The notes beneath the pieces are model-generated. The model did no database searches and had not been told where the DNA came from. It saw only the letters and a list, made by a program, of their open reading frames with translations. From Narthecium ossifragum (lineage: Eukaryota > Streptophyta > Magnoliopsida > Dioscoreales > Nartheciaceae), in the NCBI GenBank assembly GCA_963920575.1, contig OY986966.1, positions 18,533,888 through 18,597,887 of the forward strand: a DNA stretch of 64,000 nt, in the 5' to 3' direction. Positions 41,978 through 53,636 of this stretch are shown here, one piece after another; positions within the stretch are counted from its first letter, which is position 1, and every line of letters starts with the position of its first letter. The position numbers and the translations under genes are program-made.

Positions 41978-43935
41978 TCAAGACATGTTCACCATCAGTG
42001 CAATGACTACTACAAGCACTACAATTGTTACATACAACCCATGGACTCTATTTTGGAGCCTTTTCGCATCCATTTCCAGGGTTACAATAACATAATCAAG
42101 ATCTCTTGTCTGGTGAGAGGATTTACACACATTGATTTCACCAATGTCATCATCCTCTTTACAGTTCAAGCTCTCCAGAATAGCTTCTAAGCTTTGAATC
42201 TTCTTGTTCAACCTAGCAATGACTCTCTCTCCGCATTGATGTCGCTCAAATGTGTCACACACAGCGGTCGCGATGCAGTACAACATAAGAGAGGTCAAAC
42301 CCACAGAGAGACAAGCAGAAAATATCCAAAACGCAAATAACAATGAATTGAAGACAAACGAGAACTTAAGAATTAACTAAATTAGATCAAAGGATTTTAA
42401 TAAGGCTAGGCATCGGGAATCACTTCACTCGGATTTAGGTTCTTCTCTTCTCAATGGTTCATATAATACAAAGTTAAGGGATTCACATCCCAATCACCTT
42501 AACCGGAAGATATGGAACTACAAACCTAATAAGATATATAACTGTCTCTTCCTACGACTGGTTCTTCCTTTTTATAGTTCTAACTTCATCCAACCAAAAC
42601 CTAAGAATATACGATACCGGTTGTCACTACAGGCAACGTATAGTAAAAGTTCATCGAGACAAAGCCCTAACTCTATCTAACTAGATCTCTAAGAATACAC
42701 AATACCAACTCTCACAATCGGCAAAGCATAACAAAGATTTCACGAGATAAAGTAGGTAAACAATAGATAAAACTATGGGATTATAAGATCATGAAAGAAG
42801 CATGACTAGATTCATAATATCAATCATCCACATAGGAATCTATAATCTGAAAACAATTTTTGAAGATTCACTACATAGAAAAGTGTTTAACAATAAAGAT
42901 TAAAACTATGAACCATGATGAAGAAGAAACCCTAATCCTCGCTAGATCATCCGTCCGCCATGCCCGCGGATTACTCGGCCATGGATGGAGATTTCTTCAT
43001 CTTCCTCCTTCAGAAAAGGGCAGAAAAAGTCTTATAAAAACATCCAAGAACTCCCCTTATATATGGACATGAAACCCTAGCTTTTATTTCAGCCTTTGGA
43101 TTAAATCTGATGGCTCGTATTCAGATCCGCCCGACAAAGAATCGATCCTCTAAAGGCCAAGGATCGATCTTCTTCTTCTCTATTTCTCCGTAACCTGGGT
43201 CGCCCGAGTAAGATCAATCTTTGTAAGGCAAAAGATCAATCCTTTGATATCAAAATCTTCAATTTCTGGCTTCGCCCGAGGAAGATCGATCCTTTGATAG
43301 AAGTATGATCAATCCTTCTCAGTAGGATGGATAGTAGGATGGATCCTTCTCAGTAGGATGGATCTTTCTCAGTAGGATGGATAGTAGGATGGATCCTTCG
43401 ATAGGAGAAAGATCGATCCTTCTCCTCAACATTATCGAGTGAAAAGAGGATCGATCGTTTTGTGATCATCTGAAAAGTATGCGTTCTGTCAGGTCTGTCT
43501 GTATAAAAGGATCGATTTTTTAGGGAACGTGATCGATCCGTCTTTCCTCAGTATTTACTGTTTTGTCATCCATACTACGTCATTGGTATTAATATTGTCG
43601 TAACTTCCTCTACGAAACTCCAAATCATGAACCGTAAAAACTCTCGAAAACTAGACTTCCAGATCTTTCTAACCATATATAGCACTTCATCTGGTTCATT
43701 CCTTGAAGGTACAGTTTTGGCATTAAAGACCCATCTTTGCTTCAATTTCCTGCTTAATACAAATAACTTTGTGAAGCAACATATACGGACGAAATCATCT
43801 ATATTAATCATAAAAACTAACCAAATAAGCTGCTCTTAGTCATGTTCAGAGTGCACTTTCATGCACTCATCACGCGTTTATATATTTCTCCATCAACCCA
43901 ATGGAAGAAATTACTATATCGACCACGATAGAGAA
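41978..43935 (-). pseudogene. Probable GRF-zinc-finger protein remnant split by LTR C1
   Basis: Minus strand. A piece at about 43935-43873 reads YRGRYSNFFHWVDGEIYK. After removing LTR C1 it continues in frame RGERVIARLNKKIQSLEAIL, then a coiled-coil-like stretch, KRLQNRVHG and a hydrophobic end YVTIVVLVVVIALMVNMS with a stop at 41980-41978. The order GR.Y..FFHW.D, coiled coil, C-terminal membrane anchor is that of small plant GRF-type zinc-finger proteins of unknown role. The cysteines of the finger lie upstream and are not recognisable; upstream DNA is degraded and then replaced by LTR A6 at 44021. The family call is an inference. Confidence 0.5.
42232..43877 (-). mobile_element. Solo LTR C1 (family C), TSD CGC(A/G)T
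   Basis: A 1636-bp LTR (42237-43872) between CGCAT and CGCGT. Minus-strand start TGATGAGTGCATGAAAGTGC, end GCGACATCA, identical in type to the LTRs of element C2. The U3 (43140-43530) has GATCGATCC palindromes plus a local run of GGATGGATCCTTCTCAGTA-like units (43318-43400). TATA (CATATATAAGGGG, minus) near 43062-43050. No interior remains. Confidence 0.9.
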
Positions 43936-45119
43936 GGGGTGATGCCTACTCGTCGAAGGAGCCGTTGGGAGATCAATGCCTAGATCAATGGAAGGTTTGG
44001 CCGCCGGGAGAAGGGGTGATTGTGAGGACCTGTCCCTCTACTCCTGGGTCGACCGTCCGAGGTCAGGCCCATGGCTCGTTTGCTTGTTCCGTGTCGAGCG
44101 CGCGATCCGGTGGATCGTATTGTTTCTTAGACCGCAAGGGCAATTCTGTAGTTTGCGTATTGTCGGTTTGTTTCACACCCGTGTGTGCACACATTGACCG
44201 TGTTGGTGTTAATGGTTGATTAGAACGGTTAGGTGAATCCGGGATCGAAAGATCCGGGCTTGGGCTTGTGTTCTAGGCAAAGTCTAGCTTTCTGCACAAA
44301 ATGATAGATCGATCATTCCTAGTTAGAAAGATCGATCATTTGGTGCCTAGAAGTCAAAGTGCTTCGTGAAGAATGATCGATCATTCTTGAGGAATGATCG
44401 ATCATCATAAGGCGGTTTGTCTGTCTATAAAACGGACGTTACCCCCTTCTTAATCTCCTTTTTCAAATCTGTCGTTCTTGAGCTCAAATCTGGCGAAATT
44501 TTGGAGGAGATTAAGGGCGATCCTAAGCTCAGCAGCGCGGATTGAAGCTGCTCTAGTCTAGGCAGGGATCCTACCTACTTGTTGTTTCGGGTTTTGAGAG
44601 TTTTGGGTTTGCATGTGATCTTTTAGCTTAGATCTAACTGTATGAATGTTGGTTTTCAATGCAAGTATTGGTTTTGGACTCGTGGTCCTTCGTACTACCA
44701 GATCCCAGGGTTTTTGGGGGTTTGGTAGAGTTTTCCGGCGGTGGTTTCCTTCTCCGGTTCGTCGGAGAACCCATCCGGATCGATCATTCTGGAGGAATGA
44801 TCGATCGTTCTTGGGGCGTCATGCCTAGCCCGTGCATGATCAATCATCAGGTGGAGATGGATCGATCATTTATTGGCTGGCATGGACGGAGTCCTGGGTC
44901 ACGCATGTGATCCATCATCTTGGAGGGATGATCGATCCTTTTTGGCTTGACATAGACATAACTTCTAGTTCACTAAGAAGATCGATCATTTCTTGGAAAT
45001 GATCGATTATGTTAGTGACAGGAAGGTGCTTTCATTGGTTTTTGCCCACGGGGCTTTGCATGTATAGGTTTTCTTTACTGCTTTATACCTTATACATATG
45101 ATTAAGCATGTTAGCCCCA

Positions 45120-45542
45120 TCTTGTCCCACGGTAGACCCAGCGGGTCTCACACTGGGCCTCCAAGGGGGGTGGATTGTGAGGCCCGCTGGGTCTACCGTG
45201 GGACAAGATGCCTGCGCCTGGAGGGCAAAGCTGAGTCGGGTAGCCGGGTAAGCAATCCCACAACGCCTGGGTATGGTCCGGGGTTCGATATAAGTATATA
45301 GTAAACCCTTAATAAACACAACGCGTTTTAAAGCCGTGCTGGCAGTGATCCGTTAGAAAACTCCATGGTTAAGCGTGCTCGACTTAGAGTAGTCACACGA
45401 TGGGTCACCTACTGGGAAGTTTTTTCAGATTTCTACGGTGAGCCAAAAGCGGACAATATTGTGTCGGGTGGGGCCCTCGGGTGGATCCTGGTCAGACCGA
45501 GAGCCCGCGGGGCGGGGCCCAGTGGAGGGCCGGGGTGTTACA
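45120..45542 (+). mobile_element. Cassandra TRIM remnant (3' LTR with 5S-like promoter)
   Basis: LTR 45176-45542 begins TGTGAGGCCCGCTGGGTC and ends GGGGTGTTACA, preceded by a polypurine tract (CCAAGGGGGGTGGAT). Its middle carries a 5S-rRNA-like segment and AAAGCGGACAATATTGTG, both typical of Cassandra LTRs. Left of the tract, 45120-45152 is the first ~34 bp of the LTR in inverted orientation. CATC occurs on both outer sides (45119-45122, 45541-45544), a possible short duplication. Confidence 0.85.
45331..45420 (+). other. 5S-rRNA-derived promoter region of Cassandra
   Basis: Resembles the second half of plant 5S rRNA: TTAAGCGTGCTCGACTTAGA at the A-box position and GATGGGTCACCTACTGGGAA at the C-box position. 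Several changes make it a 5S pseudogene-like promoter, not a functional 5S gene. Cassandra elements are known to carry such pol III signals. Confidence 0.85.
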
Positions 45543-47049
45543 TCACCACCCCCTGTCTTATATCATCACATGTGTTGCATGCTTACTTCCCTTCCTACGT
45601 GTATTCATAGCATGCATATGTTTGTAATTAGATGCTTAAGGTTAGGGTGTGGGCGATCTGTAGTATCGTTGTCCCGAGATTTGGAAGCTCGGATTTAGCC
45701 CTAGGACCATGGTTGGGTAGCTTGGTCCAGGTTTGAATGGTTGTGTTCAGTCGAATTTGATGATAGGCCTAGATGACTTGAACACCTGTTGATCGAGGTT
45801 TTAGAGGTCATGTCGGCCTCGAGCCGGGTTCTGAGGTGTAGCCGGTGTCCGGTTCTATTGTCTCTTGGGTAGAGGGTGTGCCTACTCAGCGGAGTCGGTT
45901 CCCGCCTAGCAGTGTCGGTTTTCTCCTAGTGAGATGGCAGTGTTGGTTTCCTGCCTTTCTGAGGGTAACACAGTATGTGACCAGCTCGGCTGGAAGACCA
46001 TGACTGAGGCCCCTCAGGGACAAGTGGTGGGGTTATGGGGCCCTTGTGTACACCCATGCTTTGCTTGAGGACGACACTGTTGTGTTCCATCTTCCTTGTG
46101 TGAGTTGTAGTGTAGTTTTCCTGCTGAGCTTAGTTGGTCATTCCTACTCGGATTGTGTTTTGTAGGTGCAAGTGTTAGCTCTTCTTTTGTGACACCTACC
46201 AGGCATGTGTTTTGTGAGGACCTGTCCTGTAAGGGTCAAGTTTTCATATAAGGGCTTTTATGCAAGAGTGGAGGACTTTTCGCATAATTTCGTGTTTTGC
46301 AGGGGGGGTTTTCTGCAAAAACCACCCCCACCCTTATAGAGAATTCGAGTCTTCTCCTTCCCTTTGGTTTTTGGCTGCCGACCCGAGAAAGAGAGAGAGA
46401 GAGAGAGAAGGAGGAAGGTGGAGATCGCCGGCGCCGGAGATTGAGAGGGCGAGATCGACCGTGAGGGAGAGAGATTGGGAGAGATCGTGAGAGAGGGAGC
46501 TGGAGAGGGAGGAAGAGGAGTAGAGAGGGTGAGATTGAGAGGCGGGGGTGGTGGTGCTCGCCGGGAAGTGAAGGTCCAGTGGAGTTTTCCGTCGGATTTC
46601 TTCCCGTTCTCATCGGAGGTGAGCTTTTACTTTCTCCATCCTTCGTTTCGTGTTGATTTTGTGGGTTTCCCGGAGTGTTTGGGTGAGGGTTTGGAGTTTT
46701 GTGGTTTTTTCGGCGATGGGTCGCCGGAGAAAATGTTGCGGACGGCGTTGGGGACCTCCCTCGGCGACTGCAGCGCCGGGGAAGGGCCCCCGTGGTCCGG
46801 GGCATCTCTCTCCGAGCCCTGTCCAAGGATTTCCCATTGCAGGGGATCCTTGATCCTTCTCCCTGCCATGGTTTCCGGCGAAGGTCCGGCCAGCTTTTCT
46901 CTAGCCGTGGCCGTTGGTCTCTCTTGGGGACCTGGAGCTTGGGGTAGCGAGCAAGCTCCCCTCGTCTTCGTAGTGGCTATCTGGCGATTAAGCCCGAGTT
47001 CGGTGGAACTCCGGCAGCTCTTGGCGGAAGGGTGCGCATCACCGAGGCT

Positions 47050-47148
47050 GGGTCGTCGCAGACGCGGCAGATTCCGTCGCAGACGCTGCAGATTCCGTCG
47101 CAGACGCGGCAGAGTCCGTCGCAGACGCGGCAGATTCCGTCGCAGACG
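47050..47148. repeat. 21-bp tandem repeat, about 5 units
   Basis: Units of the type CGCAGACGCGGCAGATTCCGT with single-base differences, inside the D LTR. Translation gives RRRRGRF-type repeats in several frames, which explains long arginine-rich open frames here. Confidence 0.9.
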
Positions 47149-47239
47149 CGTCGTGAGTGAGGAAAGTTGTAGCCACGGCGTGGCCGGGCGGCTGGTCCAC
47201 CGTGGGCGGAGTCGTCGCGCACTTTGGTGTGCGGAGCGC

Positions 47240-48915
47240 TGATGTCGCTCAAATGTATCACGCACAGCGGTCGCGGTGCAGTACAGCATAAGAGAGGTCG
47301 AATCCCACAGAGAGACAATCAGGAAAGATCCAGAAATACGAATAACAATGAATTAAAGACAAACAAGAGCGATGAAAGTTAAGAAAATAGATCGAAGATG
47401 TAATGGTAAGATAAAGTTAACGAAAGAAATCAGGATTTGAATGAGGCTAGGCTTCAGGAATCACGTCACTCGGATTTAGGTTCTTCTCTTCTCAATGGTT
47501 CATATGATACTCAGTTAAGGGATTCACATCCCAATCGCCTTAACCGGAAGATATAGAATTATAAATCTGATAAAATATAAATGTCTCTTCCTATGATTAG
47601 TTCTTCCTTTTTATAGTCCTAACTTCATCCAACCAAACCTAAGAATACACGATACCGGCTGTCACTACAGGCAACGTGCAGCAAAAGTTCATCGGGACAA
47701 AGCCCTAACTCTAACCGGATCCCTAAGAATACACAATACCAACTCTCACAATCGGCAATGCATAGCAAAGATCTCACGGGTTAGAGCCCTAACCTCGTCT
47801 AACCAGATCCCTAAGAATATACAATACCAGCTGTCACTACGGGCAATGTATAGCAAAGGTCTCGCAAGACTCGGTAGGAGAATCAAAAGAGAAGACTATG
47901 GGATTATAAGATCATGAAAGAAGCATGACTGGATTCATAATATTAATCATCCACATAGAAATCTATAATCTGAAAATAATATTTAAAGATCCAATACATG
48001 GAAAAGAGTTTAACAATAAAGCTTAAAATCTATGAACCATTGTTGGAGAAGAAGCCCTAGTCCTCGCTAGATCATCCGTCCGCCATGCCCGCGGATTACT
48101 CGGCCATAGATGGAGATGTCTCCATCTTTTTCCTCTTGAAAAACTCCTGAAAAGAGCCTCCAAAAACGTCCAAGAAGTCCCCCTCAAACCCTAGAAAGAG
48201 TCCTATTTATAGCCCCAAAGTCTCTCCATCAACGGATTTGATCTAAACCGTTGATTTAATTCACTGGGAACGTCCGATCGATCCTTCTCGGGATGTTGGA
48301 TCGATCGGTCTCATTAAAATCTTCATCTTCTATGTACGCCCGAGTCCGATCGATCGAAATATGGGCACTGGATCGATCGGATGCGTTAAAATCCGCTGAT
48401 TTTGGCTTTTTCGGAGTCCGATCGATCGGACTATTGGTGTCGGATCGATCGGACCCTATAGGAGCGAAGGAGGGATCGATCGGATCATATTCAGCCAAAA
48501 AATGCATGTTCTGTCACGATTCTGCGTGGTCCGATCGATCGGCGGATCGCTCGGACTTCCAACTTATTTTCGTTTCTGCCATTCAGACTGCGCATCGGTA
48601 CTGAAATTGCCGTAACTTCCTCTAGGAAACTCGGAATCATGAACCGTAAAATTCTCCAGAATCTAGACTTCAAGAGCTTTCCAACCATATGTAGAACATT
48701 ATCTGGTTCTTCATGAGCAATTACAGATTAATTGTTGAAGTTGATCTATATACTCTTTTCAGCTTCTTTTAGCTCCAATTTCCTGCATTTTCCAAACAAC
48801 CATGTGAAGCAACATATAGATATAAAAATAGTAATAAACATGCTGATTAAGGATAATAATCTAGCAATTGAGATGGTTATAAGGCTATTTAGAGTGCACT
48901 TTCATGCACTCATCA
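47240..48915 (-). repeat. 3' LTR of C2
   Basis: Complete LTR, minus-strand TGATGAGTGCATG to GCGACATCA. U3 array of CCGATCGATCGG palindromes at 48270-48560; TATA (GGCTATAAATAGG, minus) near 48205. Left flank AGCGC. Confidence 0.9.
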
Positions 48916-48923
48916 CACCCCCC

Positions 48924-50155
48924 AACCAGCTTATTGCTAGTCTCTAGCAATTCAAAGCGCATAGAATATAATTAAGCACACTAACGGTTCAAGGATGTAG
49001 ACATGCATGATAAAAATTCTACCTTATCAAGTCAATAGTGTTTTATCCAGTACAGAGCATGAAAATTTCTTATACTCATACACATACTACCAACACATGA
49101 AATCAACTTCTACACATCAAACATGCTAATCACCATCCAGAAGAACACATGTGACGTGACAAATAAATGTTACGTACAGAAGCAACTTCTACCCACCATT
49201 AGTCCAAACACACTATTATCTTCATGACCAATCATCCAACCCTCACACTTTAAGTATAGCATGCTCTTTCTTTCTCTTTTTTTTTTTTCAACTATCAGAC
49301 ACTTTGCCTTGTTACGCGAGCACTCTCCACTTCTTGAGGCGCAGAGACCCGGTTACTTAGCAAAACACTTAATAGTTTTTTTTTTTCCTCAGTGGTTCTA
49401 CCTTTTTACTCGAGCTCCCCGCTTCCTGAGGCAAGAACACCCGGTTACTCAGTAGATCACTTAGTAGTTGTTTAGGCACAGCTTTAACAAGCTCCAGAAC
49501 TTTTTCTCTTTTTTTTTTTCTGCATGCAATACTCAACACTAGCTAATGTTGAAATCATGGTCTCGATTGACAATAGCATGCTCATTCCTCTGGTGAGTAT
49601 AATTACCACTGCACATAAAGTGTTCGTGTGTGGATCACATGATGTTATACTTTCAGGTTATCACGCATGCAATCAATGTATTGGTCAATCCATATGAAAG
49701 CAACATGCATAATAAGCATAAAAAATTTCAACTCATGTACAATTTCTAGTAACATAATCAATTCAACACTATTAAACTCAATAAGTTAGCATGCATAAGG
49801 TCATGCATGCCTACACCCCCCAACCTGAAATTCACATTGTCCTCAATGTGTGCTAATCATGTAAATAAGCAGAAGGGTGTTGGCTGAATTTTCATATATG
49901 AAAGAAATAAAAATAGAAAATCGAAATAAGAGCGAGGCCACCTGACAGATTAAGCAAATATCTCCTCAAGGCTCCTCATGGTGGCCGAAATCTTCATCCC
50001 AATGATGGCTGGCCAAAATCTCCAATGGAAGGCAGGGACTGCTCGAGCACCTAAAAACAAAAGCAAAACAACCGAAAACAAAAGCAAACATGCAAGCACA
50101 CAATATAAAAAAAACTCAAGCATTCTCAAGCATACAAGAAAGCAAATCGAGCAAG
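48924..50155 (-). other. C2 3' non-coding interior
   Basis: No pol domain. It includes two imperfect copies of a CGGTTACT(T/C)AG...CTTGAGGC-type block (49310-49470) separated by T-runs. CCCCCAACCTGAAATTC followed by ACATTGTCCTCAATG (49815-49850) is, on the minus strand, the usual end-of-pol spacer of Athila/Tat elements. Confidence 0.5.
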
Positions 50156-51804
50156 CTAAACTACTGTATACAAAACAAGGATTTTTAACCGCGCCCTTGG
50201 CGGCCGTGCCCTAGCACGATGAAATGCAAAATCAGTAAGTGCCATGGCCTGGAAGGTTAACGATAGTAATATCACAAAGAGTAGTTTACCATGTGAATCC
50301 AAGTGACATATGACAAGTAGGAGAGCTAACTTTTGCATTCCAACTCCAATAAACAAGTTATTTTGATCTCTCAAATCGAAATGTGTGTCATCATTATGCT
50401 CAAGTGTCAGTGACTTATCCAATGACCTATCAATAATGTCATTATGCTCGTGGTCAAGGATGGTAAGATCACAAAATCTGAAATAAATCCGTCGAAGTTT
50501 AAAAATATCTATCAAGGTCATGTTCTTCCTGACTATCCAAGGAGATGAAATAAACACTGGAAATATACCTCGCGACTTAGAAGCAATAACTTGAAGTTCA
50601 GCCGATGGAGGTTCAACGAATACCTGGTCCTGGTGGTCTTGGATGTCTTCCAGATCTTCCTCATTGCTGGCCGGCCCGTACTGGAGTACTTCGTCTTCTT
50701 CCATATGATGTGTCCATCCGAGTTCGTGCACGCTGAAAGATGTGATTACCTCGCATAGTTGACGTGCTTTCTCCTCGTCCTTCATAAGTAACTGCAGAAT
50801 GAAAGAGTCAAAATTAGGCTTGGTTTTAGCCTACTTAAGAAAGTCCAAAATCTCTGCCATAGAAAGTTGAGCAGAAACATGTACATCTTCAGCATCAGAA
50901 GCATAAACATGTGCATTACTAACATTGGAATCATGAGCATATGCATAGTAAATGTTAGTATCATGAACATGCGTATGAGCGCTAAAATCATGTGCATATG
51001 CATCACCACATTAGAATCAATAGCTTGTGCATCAATAGGACTAGAATTTTGAACATGCACACTAGCACTACAGTCATGAGCATATGCATCATCAACATGA
51101 ACATCTTGAGTTTGTGCACCACAAGCATTAAAATCATAGACGTCTGCATCAGAAGCACTAAAGTCATTGACACATGCATCATACATGTTAGGCTCATCAA
51201 CATGCACATCATGGGAAGTAGCAACATAAGTATCATGCACATCATCATAAGCACTAGGATAAGAGTAGAAAGGCTCATTGTGTTGCAGATAGCTGTTGGG
51301 TGTTGAGGCGACATTGGGATGCTTGTAGAATTTGGCAGTGATATGGCCATGATAATTATCCCAGGTCCCCAAAACTGTCTCTGTATGAGTCGTCTCAACA
51401 AGCTCATCCAAGTGCTGCATAGCTTCATCAGGATCAATCTGTAAAAACTCACCCTTGTATCTTGTTTCAAAAATTTGACATTCATGCTCAGTTAATCCAT
51501 AATAAAAATAACTAACTAAACGCCAATTAGGATAACCATGTTGAGGGCATGAAACTATTAAACTGGTAAATCGCTCCCATGCGTCACATAATGACTCATT
51601 ATCCTTTTGTGCAAAGGATGAAATCTTTGTTTTCAATGCGTTACTCATATAAGTAGGAAGATACTCATTGACAGAAACATGACTTGTTCTATTCTCCAAC
51701 CTCAATTCGTATATACTTTTCTTACAAACTGTTGTGTTAGACATTCCATCTCTCGACTTCATAGAATATGATCTCAAATAGTATTGATGTAATTCATTTT
51801 CCAT
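50156..51804 (-). pseudogene. C2 gag-like polyprotein
   Basis: Minus strand, ATG at 51804. A Retrotrans_gag domain lies at about residues 45-130 (SLCDAWERFTSLIVSCPQHG, YPNWRLVSYFYYGLTEHE, DEAMQHLDELVE), the capsid-like part that packages element RNA. It is followed by a D/H/V-rich imperfect repeat (HDVHVDEPN, VHVDDAYAHD). A frameshift near 51000 makes the first frame read through as Met/Leu-rich nonsense to 50784, while the true frame continues HVHD/YAYAHD repeats. After a TAG near 50833 it reads MKDEEKARQLCEVITSF and an acidic stretch to 50156. No zinc knuckle or protease is seen. Confidence 0.75.
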
Positions 51805-52007
51805 ACTCTCTTTTTTTTCAGTTTTTTTTTTGGTCAGTTTTTTTTTACCAAGTAAAAATAAAACGAAAATTCAAAACAAAACTAAAAAGAAAATAAAGAA
51901 AATAAAGGAAAAAGAAATAAAAATCCAAAGAAAAGGGAAAAAAGTTACCGCCTTCGATGTCTTCAATCATCGTGATCTGTTGATTCTGGCGCTTTTCAGA
52001 ACCGTCT

Positions 52008-52024
52008 CCCCGACAACGGCGCCA
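52008..52024 (-). other. Primer binding site of C2, tRNA-Asp type
   Basis: TGGCGCCGTTGTCGGGG, five bases inside the LTR end, one difference from the usual Athila/Tat PBS. Confidence 0.88.
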
Positions 52025-52029
52025 ATTTT

Positions 52030-53636
52030 TGATGTCGCTCAAATGTGTCACGCACAGCGGTCGCGGTGCAGTACAGCATAAGAGAGGTCGAATCCCACAG
52101 AGAGACAATCAGGAAAGATCCAGAAATACGAATAACAATGAATTAAAGACAAACAAGAGCGATGAAAGTTAAGAAAATAGATCGAAGATGTAATGGTAAG
52201 ATAAAGTTAACGAAAGAAATCAGGATTTGAATGAGGCTAGGCTTCAGGAATCACGTCACTCGGATTTAGGTTCTTCTCTTCTCAATGGTTCATATGATAC
52301 TCAGTTAAGGGATTCACATCCCAATCGCCTTAACCGGAAGATATAGAATTATGAATCTGATAAAATATAAATGTCTCTTCCTATGATTGGTTCTTCCTTT
52401 TTATAGTCCTAACTTCATCCAACCAAAACTAAGAATACACGATACCGGCTGTCACTACAGGCAACGTGCAGCAAAAGTTCATCGGGACAAAGCCCTAACT
52501 CTAACTGGATCCCTAAGAATACACAATACCAACTCTCACAATCGGCAATGCATAGAAAAGATCTCACGGGTTAGAGCTCTAACTTCGTCTAACCAGATCC
52601 CTAAGAATATACAATACCAGCTGTCACTACGGGCAATGTATAGCAAAGGTCTCGCAAGACTAGGTAGGAGAATCAAAAGAGAAGACTATGGGATTATAAG
52701 ATCATGAAAGAAGCATGACTGGATTCATAATATTAATCATCCACATAGAAATTTATAATCTGAAAATAATATTTAAAGATCCAATACATAGAAAAGAGTT
52801 TAACAATAAAGCTTAAAATCTATGAACCATTGTTGGAGAAGAAGCCCTAGTCCTCGCTAGATCATCCGTCCGCCATGCCCGCGGATTACTCGGCCATAGA
52901 TGGAGATGTCTCCATCTTTTTCCTCTTAAAAAACTCCTGAAAAGAGCCTCCAAAAACGTCCAAGAAGTCCCCCTCAAACCCTAGAAAGAGTCCTATTTAT
53001 AGCCCCAAAGTCTCTCCATCAACGGATTTGATCTAAACCGTTGATTTAATTCACTGGGAACGTCCGATCGATCCTTCTCGGGATGTTGGATCGATCGGTC
53101 TCATTAAAATCTTCATCTTCTATGTACGCCCGAGTCCGATCGATCGAAGTATGGGCACTGGATCGATCGGATGCGTTAAAATCCACTGATTTTGGCTTTT
53201 TCGGAGTCCGATCGATCGGACTATTGGTGTCGGATCGATCGGACCCTATAGGAGCGAAGGAGGGATCGATCGGATCATATTCAGCCAAAAAATGCATGTT
53301 CTGTCACGATTTTGCGTGGTCCGATCGATCGGCGGATCGCTCGGACTTCCAACTTATTTTCGTTTCTGCCATTCAGACTGCGCATCGGTACTGAAATTGC
53401 CGTAACTTCCTCTAGGAAACTCGGAATCACGAACCGTAAAATTCTCCAGAATCTAGACTTCAATAGCTTTCCAACCATATATAGAACATCATCTGGTTCT
53501 TCATGACCAGGTACAGATTAATTGTTGAAGTTGATCCATATACTCTTTTCAGCTTCTTTTAGCTCCAATTTCCTGCATTTTCCAAACAACCATGTGAAGC
53601 AACATATAGATATAAAAATAGTAATAAATGTGTTGA
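52030..53636 (-). repeat. 5' LTR of C2, U3 end missing
   Basis: Nearly identical to the 3' LTR through ATATAGATATAAAAATAGTA, then homology ends near 53627-53637 and D-family LTR sequence follows. The loss removes the element's outer end and its TSD. Confidence 0.88.

Larger units (their letters stand above)
44021..46212 (+). mobile_element. LTR A6 (family A), interrupted by Cassandra and by A7
   Basis: Begins TGTGAGGACCTGTCCC; preceding five bases GTGAT. Palindromes of the type GATCGATCATT lie at 44300-44405 just before a TATA box (GTCTATAAAACGG, 44422-44434) and again at 44775-45010. A Cassandra-derived segment sits at 45120-45542. The A6 body continues to 46212, where A7 begins after TGTTT. 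The rest of A6 must lie beyond the window, so solo or full-length status is unknown. Confidence 0.85.
47240..53636 (-). mobile_element. Element C2: gag-only Ty3/gypsy-type retrotransposon
   Basis: Minus-strand element with a complete 3' LTR (47240-48915, 1676 bp), a polypurine tract (GGGGGGTG, 48923-48916), a 3.1-kb interior and a 5' LTR (52030 to about 53636). The 5' LTR lacks roughly the first 50-100 bp of U3. The PBS (TGGCGCCGTTGTCGGGG, 52024-52008) fits the tRNA-Asp type used by Athila/Tat gypsy elements. The interior has gag but no recognisable protease, RT or integrase; 48924-50150 is non-coding. The two LTRs are almost identical by eye, so insertion is recent relative to the rest of the nest. 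Confidence 0.9.

Noticed and set aside
45331..45420. Functional 5S rRNA gene
   Set aside because: Only the promoter half is similar, with several changes, and it is embedded in a Cassandra LTR.
46236..47318. Arginine-rich long ORFs (up to 255 residues)
   Set aside because: Products of the GC-rich leader and the 21-bp tandem repeat of the D LTR; open on both strands and without domain.
51003..51485. Met-rich 160-residue ORF on the minus strand
   Set aside because: Out-of-frame reading of the C2 gag repeat region.
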